DNA of 64,000 nt, from the NCBI RefSeq assembly GCF_037975245.1, contig NC_092574.1, positions 9,147,713-9,211,712 on the forward strand. The letters are read 5' to 3'. The translations under genes were made by a program, and so were the position numbers. Each line of letters begins with the position of its first letter. Positions within the stretch are counted from its first letter, which is position 1. The stretch is from Apostichopus japonicus (Eukaryota; Echinodermata; Holothuroidea; Aspidochirotida; Stichopodidae). Shown here in pieces: positions 1-11,343 of this stretch. The notes under the pieces were generated by a model. The model saw only the letters and a program-made list of their open reading frames with translations. It had not been told where the DNA came from and did no database searches.

Positions 1-17
1 AGTGGAGAAGAAATAAT

Positions 18-27
18 CTATAAAAGG
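18..27 (+). promoter_or_regulatory. TATA-box-like sequence upstream of the CNBD2-like gene
   Basis: The ten bases read CTATAAAAGG, a good match to an animal TATA box. It lies about 610 bases before the first ATG of the CNBD2-like gene, so it could serve only a transcript with a long 5' leader or a spliced leader exon. In AT-rich DNA such matches are common by chance. No initiator or other core element could be confirmed. Confidence 0.2.
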
Positions 28-635
28 AGCGCTATATGTATATGTATATATAGCTGACATCAGTCGGTGACGGAAAAACTTGATCTTCTGGATTTCTTCT
101 ACTCGGTTTTGGAATTATTTTTGTTTCTGTTTATCTGGAATATAAACACTGGTATGACTTTGCCACGTAATAACTGTGAAGGTTTTGTATAAAGTCTTAC
201 GTGCACGTACATGAAAATCGATAGCCCACTGTTCAAGAGGATATACGCATGCATGTGTGTAACGCAGTCATTAATGTCTTTTGAGATACAAACCACATTA
301 ACTTGATTCAGAGTGATGGATTGTCTTTGGGAGAGTTTTACCTATTAGTTGTTCTAAAGGAGTTTTGTCGAGAGGAGTTTATCATGTTTGCAATTAATGT
401 ACAGTACAAAACACTAGTTGCAACTTGTCATTTTACAGCTGCAAGATATACCTTTATTGAATCAGCAGAAGTTTAATTTCGTCTTCACTTTCATTGTAAA
501 CAAAGAACATTAAATATAAAGCAGTTTCATATGTTAGCTCTCATTACATTACATATACCGAGGAGTTACACACTGGATGGATAGTGGGTCTATGCAATGT
601 ATATCCATCCATGGTCAATTTGAGAACAGTGAAAA
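28..635. other. 5' flank of the CNBD2-like gene, no gene seen
   Basis: No coding exon or RNA gene could be recognised here. The stretch is AT-rich and non-repetitive, and probably holds the promoter and 5' untranslated region of the downstream gene. A stop codon in frame (TGA at 630-632) lies immediately before the ATG at 636, so the first coding exon cannot be extended upstream without a splice. Confidence 0.4.
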
Positions 636-1433
636 ATGGGTACCTCTAGAAGACCATCATCTTCAATGGGGAAGAACATCCCACAAAGTTCATCACCTCG
701 GCTAAGTTCTGTGGATGATCTAATTCGACCACACAGCGCTTTGTCCAGTCTTGGTAACGGACAGACATCGGTATCAGCTAGACGTCAGAAACTCTTGAAG
801 AAACACAGACCTCATTCTAGTCTTGCCAATGAGGCACTGGACTCACCTTCCATCATTATTAATAAAATAAACGATTCTGATGCTAAAGCACCTGATGAAT
901 TGCATGAACAAAACACTAGAGGAGTTGCAGGAGAGCAAACAATAACACAAAAACGAAGGACAAGTTTAAGATCAACCGATGCTTCCCTGCAGCCAGACGA
1001 AATCTCTAAAAGCGCAAAGAATTCCTCAATATTGCCAACAAAGTACCAAGAACTAAACGCATCCTCTGTTCACTTGAAAAGGTCACCACGATGCGCGCCA
1101 ACATCAAAAGTATTTTGGAGCACAAGAAAGCTAACGAAGGATCCTTCAAACATGAAAAATAGCAAGCTGTCCGTAGACTGTCAAATACCAACAGTAATCA
1201 ACTCAGACCACAATATTCCAGCCGCCAAAGCTCAAATCAGGCCAAGATTAGCCTCGATTCAATCCTCTTCTTTTTTAAAAGTTCAACCGGCTGTAGCGCT
1301 TACTTCACGATTACGAAGAGCATCGACTCCAAGCCCATCTTCATCAAGAGAATCTGTTACTGCAGGGAGGCAGGGTTCTTCAGAGAAAACCAGGAGAAGG
1401 TTTAGAAGTACCAATGAGCCAAATTTTAGTAAC
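636..1433 (+). CDS. CNBD2: CNBD2-like exon 1: long disordered basic N-terminus
   Basis: This is a 266-codon exon ending exactly on a codon boundary at the donor GTAAGA (1434). Composition is rich in Ser, Arg, Lys, Thr and Pro, with short SRRPSSS- and RRAST-type patches. No fold, signal peptide or membrane segment is visible. Arg-x-x-Ser and Arg-Arg-x-Ser patches resemble basophilic kinase sites (PKA type), which would suit a cAMP-linked protein, but this is inference. The open frame continues 19 codons past the donor before a stop, which I regard as intronic. Confidence 0.75.
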
Positions 1434-4400
1434 GTAAGAGCATTTCATTGTTTTCAGGTCTTCCAAGTATTTTACCGGGTGCATATCTGAAAGCCCGACA
1501 GAAAGTCACTCTAAATGTTTCGAGAACTTAATCCCAATTCTTGATATTACCAGCTGGATTAAGAACACTCCTAGAAGACTCCCCTATCAGCCTAAAAAAT
1601 CACTAATTTATCACGTATGGATGATTACCGTTATCAACAATTAATATCTTAAGGCTAATGTACTGCAGGCTGTAAAAATCACGTAGTGGATAAAGGGCGG
1701 GGTTGTGTTTGTATATATGTGTGAGCTACCATAAATTCAGTTCCAAGTGGCTTGAGATAGAAATAGAGAGAGGTAGGGAGGGAGGGAGGGGGGGGGGGGG
1801 GTGAGAAGAGGAATCACCTTAACAAGGAGTTCGGCAAAAACGATAAGTGGGTTAGAAGGAGGGTTTGCTATAGCCTGGACAGTAAAACATTAGTAAAAAT
1901 TCACAGACAGGACGTGTCGTCGTCAGGATGTGTTGGAGAGGGGTGTTGGGGGGGGGGGCGACTGTCTTGCTTTAGGCTTGTTATCAGTGCATATGGTGTA
2001 AGCCATTCTGGATATAAACACAATGATAACACGAAAGAGGGTAATCAACGCTGATTTAGTAAGCAATTTACTTTGAATAAAATAATAAAATAAAGTTAAT
2101 AGTTGTTTATTCCCCCCCCCCCTTTTTATCAGGTTGCACAACAATTAGGTAATCACCAACGGCACAAAGGGAAGGTGAGCTTTACTATATTTATTAATCT
2201 GTTGTTCTCATTTGCTTTAGATTATACAGTTTTACAATCATAGGGTCAGTTCAATTACCGTAGACAATGACATTTCACTTGAGGGTCTAATTAACATTAC
2301 TATGGTAAGACTCGAAGAGCCGGGTTTTCGTGAATAACGACCTTATAACGTTCGCCAACTGCAACTTAGCTAAGTTGTACTGGATTGAGTGTACATAGAT
2401 TACAATATACTTAAATGTGTACCCTACAGTCATACGGTAATGAATAAAATACTCTCCCTCACATATTACTGTGGCTGAATGAGAAATACAACTAAATCAT
2501 ATTACGTGAACTCTTACCACGATCACTGTAAAATATTTAAAGGCAATAATGTTCAAGTCTTGAAAATCATTTAAATAAACAGCCTCCAATGAAATATGTT
2601 AGTCAATAGGTAAAGAATGTAATCCAGTGTCTCATGGTGGATAATGTTACCGTTGTTTGTTTCAGTATAGATATTCCACCTTTCGTTAATGTAGCACATC
2701 TTATATTTCATACTTTGAATGCGTCCCATTAGAGACATAGGCGTAGGAGGCGGGAGGCGGGGGGGGGGGGGGAGCTGCAGACCCTCAACCAAATATTATT
2801 GTGAAAATTCGGGCAATATGCTGAGAATTTTTTGGGCACCTACTGAAAGAAAAATAATTTGCAATGTGTTTATCAATGGTTAAACTTATATGATTGTTAT
2901 ATCATTATTATTGTAACGACTTCCCCAATAATTGTAACCAATATGGAAGGATAATAATACGATTGTATGTTATTGGCATGCGATGTGATAACCGATGCAT
3001 GCCTATATGATATGCCCATTAAGAAGTTGAACGCGAAAAATGTTGGTTATAATTTTCGGGCAAGTCGTTACAGCCCCCAAATCAAATTGGGCTCCTACGC
3101 CTATGATTAGAGGCTCTATTGTCAATACGTTGAGTGTGCCATGATGACGATGAGGACGACGACGATGACGGTGATGACGATGATGACGAGTCATCACATG
3201 TTGTACGAAACATACAATGCATGCGTATCATTAATTTCAATTCATTTTTTTTTTTAATTTAAAAGGCGTTTGGAAGGTTTCGAAGAGTATCTGGTACCAT
3301 TCGAGTAATTGCTGGTATATGTTTGGCCCTGAAGAGGTAAGCTATTGTTAAAATAATTTTTCACTTTGCCAATACAATAAGTGTACAGTAGTTTCGTAGA
3401 TGCATGACTTTACAGCTATGATTTGTAATGGCACTGTGCATGATAATGATCTGTTGTGGTATAGCAGATGTAACTAGTAAACAGACTATTACTATAGTCA
3501 ACAAGGAAACCAAATGCATGATGTATAACATCGATGCATGTCTGGAATGCAAACTTACCTTTCAAGTTTTAAAGGGATATTCGTGCCTCAAGTGTGCGAA
3601 ATTCTTGAAGTTTTGTTCCTAAGCATACCACTTGATTGCTATATTTGTGTGTTTTCTTTTTGTTCCAGCTATGTTAAGGATGGTCCTACCAAACAATGGT
3701 CATGGGTGGAGATGCACCTCAACTTAAGGTCTGATATGGAAAAGAATCTTGCGTTCGACCCAATCACTTTTTCGAAGCTCAGAGTGGTAAAAATGATACT
3801 TGATTTTGTTTCTTTAAATGAATGGGAACATAGTGAAATTATTCTGTACCAATCTCATAACCGTCACCACAGATACAGGGTGTACAGAGCAGCCGAGAGA
3901 GGGAAGAGGGTAGAGGAGAGAGGGTAGAGGGGAGAAAGGAGAGGGGAGAAAGGAGAGGTAGAGAGGGTAGAGGGGAGAAAGGAGGGGATAATGTAGAGAG
4001 TAGAGGGGGAAAATGAAGAGGGTAGAAGTGAGATGGGAGAAAAGAGAAAGGAAAGGGGAGAATGGAGAAGGTAGAGCTGAGGAGAATGGAGACGGTCGAG
4101 GGGGAGAATGAATACGGTAGAGGGGGAGAATGGAGAGGGTAAAGCTGAGGAGAATGGAAAGGGTCGAGGGGGAGAATGGAGAGGGTAGAGGCGAGAAAGG
4201 AGCGGGTAGAGAGTAGTGAGGGAGACAGGTGAGGGGAAGACGGAGGAATGGAGGGGTAGATGAGATAGAAGAACGGGAGGGACTCATTTTTTTCGGGGAT
4301 GATTTAGTGAGCAACACTGACGTTTTGTAGGTTATTTTTCCATACCAATGCAAAGATAGGGGGATGGGGCTAAGAGGGGGAGGGCAGGGGTCGGAAATGG

Positions 4401-7400
4401 TGAGCTAGGAGAAAACTATGTATGGAAGGAAAGAAACCACTGATACGTTAAAAGACAGAAACAAAAATTGTATATAACGTCATCGCACCATGACTATACA
4501 TTCGAGAAGAGTGAACCCATACTAACATGAAATGAGAACATTACTTTTCATATGTTGTTGTTTACAGACGCGAGGTTCGGAAAAGCTTAAAAGTATCCTG
4601 TCGCTGAAGCCGCATCAACGTACGAAGGAAGACGTGGCAGTAGTACTGGCATTGTTGAGAAATAATAAAGCTTTTGAGCAGAACGACTCAATAGCTAAAC
4701 ATCAACTTGCCCGAGTTATGGAGTATCAAAAGTATGTTTATATATTTGTTATATATCATTAACATATGTTATTCAATAAAGCAATGACAGTTATGCTTAA
4801 ATTTGAACATCCGTATGCTATCTCGCTAAAATGTAATAAACAATTTCAAAGGACTTTTATGGATGTTCAGATTCCCAAATTATTTCCAGAATGGATGATG
4901 TGAAATTTGTTAATTAAGTGTTGTAGGACTTATAAAATTATATTTGAGGGTAAATATACATGGTGCCTTGAAAGCGATGAATGTTGTTGTAATTTATCTC
5001 CAACACATTCATTAACCAGGCTTCTTTATATAATTACCATCATTTAATAGAGACAGGATATTCATACTAATAGAACAGTTTGGAAGTGCGAAATTAAAGT
5101 ACTGTAGGCCTTTGAATAGTGACTCAACCGGGTGATACACTTGTGCAGGGTGCAGTCCATTCATGCCCTGAAAAAATTATGGACGAATCCAAGCGTACAC
5201 GCGTAGTAAAGATACCCAAAAAAGAAAAGTAAACAAAAAATACTATCTGGAAAAATGATCTAGTCCAGACATGCCGGATAATACAGGTTTTACTTTACAT
5301 GCCGAAGGATAGTTTGTAATCAATTAACTGAAAGCAACAACCCCATACAAACAATTATGACGTCATATTTATTCTTGTTTTTATCAGATTTGAACCTCGT
5401 CGAATCATTCTGAAGGAAGGTCACGTGGCCTCTTGTTATTACATAATCTTATCTGGGACTTGTCTCATCAACAAGAAAGAAGTGGACCCTCGTAACGGGG
5501 AAACCTTCATCCGAACAATCGACGAAATATCCAGCGGAGAGGCATTTGGGGTAAGGAAACTAAATTTCTTGCGATTCACAAAAACCATGTGCCAAGTCGG
5601 AACCGTGTGAATCGTATTTAACGTCACCAGGGCCTCAACATCTCCTTTATAAAATCCCTCATTAGCCTCGGGCCTTTCCACAAAGATTCACAAAGGCTAC
5701 CTATAACAGAGTCGAGATAGTTTCACCCCTATCCCACACATTTGAAATCCTGTTCAGCTGTTTGGACTTATTCTTCCAATGTAGCTGAATAGACATAAAT
5801 GGATATAAATATAAAATTTAATAATAGTGAAGAAAGGAGGCAAAAGCAAGGTCGATTGTCAAATATTTTCAATCAAGGATAATTTAATTCATCGTTTTAT
5901 TTTCCTTCAGGACAATAGTCTCTTACATGGGTGCAAGAGGACAGTGACAGTCATCTGTAAAGATGAAGTAGAAGTACTTTTAATTAATCAAGAGGTGAGT
6001 CTAACCGTATAACTAAAATATATAGTCTCTTACATGGGTGCAAGAGGACAGTCATTTGTAAAGATGAAGTAGAAGTACTTTTAATTAATCAAGAGGTGAG
6101 CCTAATCGTATAACTAAAATACTCTCTTACATGGGTGCAAGAGGGCAGTCATCTGTGTAAAGATGAAGTAGAAGTACTTTTAATTAATCAAGAGGTGAGC
6201 CTAACCGTATAACTAAAATCCTATGTAAGGTACATAAAGTGAAGGAGAATAAGCACGATGGCGTACAATGCATACCGGAAAAATGAGACGACTGGAGCGT
6301 TATACGAGGGTAAACATTATGTAATGACTTGCAGTGCGTTACGAGATTTAACGTATAATGAATTACAGGTGTGCCTAGGCTGTGCTATTACGAAGGTCCT
6401 CTACATTTTCTTAATCCAGAATTTCAATCGATCTATTCGAGATCCTCTAAGGAGACGAAGAGAGGAACTAGTTCTTTTCTGTCGCGAGAACCACCTGGAG
6501 CTAAATTTAGATGACGAGAAGATCAAAGATAATCCTACCGCCATTTATACACAGTACTTCAAGTAAGCCCTTTAAGTATAATACCAACACATTCAAGGTT
6601 GCTATATACACCTTTTGAAGAAGATATTTTGAATATAAACAAATTATTTTTACAGTAGAAGTTCAATCAATGTAATACATCTCTCTGTAAAAGTTTTGTA
6701 CGCAACTACTTATCTATTGGTCAGATTTGATTTGGAACCGACAGTAACAGCAACGTAGGGTAGATCAAACATAAAAATGAGGTCATGAATGAACCCATCC
6801 CCTTCTTTACAAATGAAGTCATAGTGGTAGTATACAGTTGCTACGGTAACGTCCATTCAGAGTCACTTACCCATATAGATGCATATTTGTCTCTTCTGCT
6901 TGTTGTTTTATGTAAGAATGAGTAATTTAAAAACCTAAGGCTTAAAACATCTTGTGGGTTTGATCAGGAATATTACCAAGCCTTGACTCGCGAGACGTTT
7001 TGAACAAAATTCCACATCAAAAATATTTACCAGAAGCACCTATTGAGCGGCGACAGTATTAAAGTGACAATTGCTATGCAAGAGAAATGATACATTTGTA
7101 AACCATTGCCTGTTTTGTAAAATGATTTTTTTCCCGTCATTGCATGTAAGCGGAAGAGAAACACCTTAATAACTGTTACATACAATTTTAGAGTAATTCT
7201 AACTCTATTAAGTAAGGCTATTTGTTTACAATCACAGTGATATAATCTGGTTTGTTTGACATGAATGTCAGTCTGTACATGTTTGTGCTTCTTTTAGGGC
7301 AGGAGCTATCATTTGCAAAGACATGTACGAGAGTGAATTTCTCTACGTGATAAAAACGGTAAGTGTATTTTACTTCTATATTTACATGTTTTTTTTTGTT

Positions 7401-7492
7401 ATATCGTATTTCGACAGCCGTGTGACATGATAGGTAGAATTATAATTTACAATGTATCACGAAATCTTAATAAATCAAATACACATACACTA

Positions 7493-7542
<50 letters not shown>

Positions 7543-10500
7543 ATCCGTAACAGGGAGATACAGTTCCAACATGGTTGTTTATGTTTTGTTACGAAACGTA
7601 ATGATACCAACTTTTCCGCAATTCACAATAGACAAAACCGAAATTCATTAAAAGGTATAACAGATGAACAAAGTTTAAGAGCCTTCGATTACAGTATTAT
7701 GCTCACATGACGTAATAATTGTTTAAGAGAAGGGATGATCCCTCCTAAATTATTGACAGTGACCATGAAAACAAATTGATTCGACAGTTAACGAAATATT
7801 TGAATAGTTTACCTTTTTGTTCCTACTGTCCTTTAGCGGGAGGAATTGCTGCAGCAATTAACCATGCTTGTAATTATAATTCTACGTCTCATAAGTAAAA
7901 TAAATAGGCCTATGGTTTGATAATAAATTCCTAAATTAAACCGGACGTTAATGAGGTTAACTCGATTAAACCGCCATGTAGTTTCCATATCTTTAAAAAG
8001 TTTCTGACCTTTACTAAAATTACATTAACATACCGCAACTGTTGAAAATTAATTGGCTCATATTAATTTCTCTTTACGCTTGATTTCTTCACATTCATGT
8101 TCAATTGACTGAAGTATCTGTTGTTTAGAAGTTCGGATCAACTAGAATTTAGAATCCATGTACCCTATCTGTGAATATATAGCTGATCCCGCTGTGTGTT
8201 AATAACGCATTGATTTTCGACTTAATCCGAACAGGGAAGATGTCACGTGATCGCCGAAATATCTGGATGTGAAAGAAGTGAACAATCGAAACATTCGATA
8301 CATACGGATGACTGGAAGGCAGAGGCAGCATTAAGACGAAGCAGTGAGTAAACAAATCAGGATTATCATATTTATCAACAACGTATTACTTTTTTTCTCT
8401 ACTTAGTGTGATATGTTAGACTCAGGACACCATATTTAGAGGTATGTCGATCTGACCTCAGAGGTCAGGTTTATTAATATTCATGACATCTCTCTCTTTT
8501 TCAAATTAAAATATGTGACATTACAGTATACAACAAGTTGTAACATGTGATTTAAAAGCTGATCATGTGAGATAAGGAAACCTCTTTTTTTTTCGATCTG
8601 ACCTCAGAGGTCAAGTTTATTAATATTCATGACACTTAGGATCCATTTTATGAAAGAAATTGTAAAATGATCAGTTGAATGTTGTCATTGAGTTTTTAAC
8701 AAACACATTGTTATTTTTATTTTTGTGTGTGTGAAGAAAACAGTTTTCACCGATGTCGGTGGTACGTTTTGAATATTCAGTGCTTCTTTTTGTTGTTGAC
8801 TTTATGATGTTTTATTGTATTGATTAATATTGCAATTCTATGACTGCGGAAACAGTTCATATCAATATTTATTTCTAGAGTTAAGTGAGCTTTATTTTCT
8901 GTAATTTCTCTATATAACAGTCCAGTTACTACATCCATTTTCAGTTTCTATTCTACGATCTGTGCTGGCAGCTTCTGTTTTTCTCTTTTATGCCATCACT
9001 GCAGAAAAAAATTGTGAAAATTCGGGCAATATGCTGAGAATTTTTCGGGCACATACTGAAAGAAAAATAATTTGCAAAGTGTTTTTCAATGGTTAAATTG
9101 ATATATTTATGATCGTTATTATTGTAACGACTTCCCCAATAATTATAACCAATATGGAAGGGTAATAACACGGCAAATGATTGTATGTTATTGGCATGCG
9201 ATGTAATAACCGATGCATGCCTATATGATATGCACATTAACATGTTGAACGAAAAATTTTGGTTATATTATTCGGGCAAGTCGTTACAGCCCCCCCCCCA
9301 AAAAAAAATCAAGTTGGGCTCATACGCCTATGTTCACACGTAATGCACTGAGTAGACTACAAATGAAACCGAAACATGATCTTAACGCGACATACTCCGA
9401 CATGGGACTGATTTCTATCGTTACTACATTGTGTTCATTTAATTAATGTTTCCGATGGTAAGCAGAAATTGGCATTTGTCAAGCACATCACGTGAGCCAT
9501 AGATAAACTATTTTCTGTAACTTGAAGGACACGTCTGAGCAATGTCTCATTTGTATCTCTCCTCAGTTCACGCACTAAATAAGAACGACGCAGCTCGCCG
9601 AGGTTGGTCAGATCATGCGATAGATGAACTACATAGGAATGACAAGGAGATCTCTGGAACCTTTCTTGTCAATGGACTACAAGTAAGTGATTGTTTTGTT
9701 TCACACATGAAGAATATTAAATCAATTAAAATTATGAATGAAATTGTCTCAACATGCTGAATAGACTCACTGGTATAATTGGGTGCTGAAAAAAACATAT
9801 TCATAACGTATACCCATCATATATACCTTCCCATAAAGGACTAAAACTATAATTTAATATGATGTATTAGAAATCAAACGGTATCTTTTATAACAAGAGC
9901 ATACAAATCACTGAGCAGCAAAACATATTTCCGCAGGAAATCGAGAATAGGTTATGGGGAAGTCACTGAACCGCCATACCTTCTTCACAAAGAAAACGAG
10001 TAGGAAAGAAATGGCAGTGTACTGTAGGAAATTTATGTACCGTAGTTAAAATTATGAAAATAACTGCGCCCAGTTGTATGTAAGCCCCTAACTCAGGCAG
10101 AACTTTCCAAAGACCCCTCCACTAGACCCGTTCCCAGGACAGACATCAACCAACATGCCCCAAATAGAACTCTGGTTTTACGGGCCTAACGGCAACAACC
10201 ACCGTACCCCTGCAATCAAATATGCCACACATAGGTTCTCTCACAATTATGTCGAACAGTAACCGTCACCATCAAATTAAATCAGGTAAAATAAATTGCC
10301 CGAAACTTACAATATGTGCGTCTGCAAAAAAACTATAAAGCAGATGCGGGAAACGTTAAGATCTAGAGAAAGGGTTTACAAACGCCCACCTTTGAATCGT
10401 TAATGTTGTCGGTCATTTCTGCACGTGTTTTTTCTCACCTTGATAAAAAAGAAGCCTTTGTGCCCTATGAGATATGTGAAAATTGCCCTTTTATGCCGAG

Positions 10501-11302
10501 TCCACTCATTTCAATGATAACTCAAGGCAATTTCTTACTCCTGACAAAGATTACCTTGTCCCTCTAGATCCCTAACTCGTGCTTAGGTAATAGGGTATAT
10601 GGGTAAAGAGGTGTTTACAAATCATTAGGCAGTCATACCGTTTCACACAAGAGTATAGGGTGATACTGTTTCATCGATATAAAAGAAAAGTAGATATAAA
10701 ATTAATTATTTAAGCAATCATGAAGCTTTATTAACTAGTAAAGGGTATATGTGATTAAAGAATCATATTTACCGGTTTTTTGCCATTCTAAACACATGAC
10801 CTTATTAACGTATGAAACGAATATCATGTTTTTAATAGTCATGCATCTTCAGGTTGTTACGTTTAAGCTTAAATCGAGTTGATTTTTACTTCTAGGTAAC
10901 CACCCCACAGTTGGAAGCGGAGGCAGCGGCTGAGAAAGAAAAAGTTCTTGCAATACCAAAGACGATTTTTGGTGAAAGAGAAGACCCATTCCCTACCACA
11001 CATCCCTCAGAGACAGGTAACCCAGTTTGATTATTCTAATATATAGACTATAAATGGTAGTCATGTAGGAGTATAGGCCTACTATCTCTCAAACCGTCTT
11101 GTTACACAACGAACACTCTTGCAAGCGACTATTACAGCGATTCATTATAAACTCACATAGAAACATGCGTGGGTACACATGCAATCAGATATCAATCATG
11201 CAATGTTAGAACGGTTTCGATGGAGTTTGTTTTGTTTATACGAATGGTACTGTGTTTGTTAAAGGATTTTTATATATATGTATATGTATATATATATATG
11301 TA

Positions 11303-11343
<41 letters not shown>

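Larger units (their letters stand above)
1434..3265 (+). other. Intron 1 of the CNBD2-like gene, repeat-rich
   Basis: This 1.8-kb intron holds four long G or C homopolymer runs (around 1787-1801, 1950-1959, 2114-2124 and 2759-2772), a full-length MITE (2736-3105) and a GAT/GAC-type trinucleotide repeat (about 3138-3192). The acceptor is preceded by a long T tract (about 3245-3255). The short open frames inside it are low-complexity (for example a His/Arg-rich minus-strand frame over the trinucleotide repeat) and are not genes. Confidence 0.6.

Noticed and set aside
3003-3197. His/Arg-rich minus-strand open frame
   Set aside because: Derived from the GAT/GAC microsatellite and the MITE end.
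3814-4353. 179-codon minus-strand open frame
   Set aside because: It is the complement of the purine-only minisatellite, so its Ser/Pro/Leu composition is a product of low complexity.
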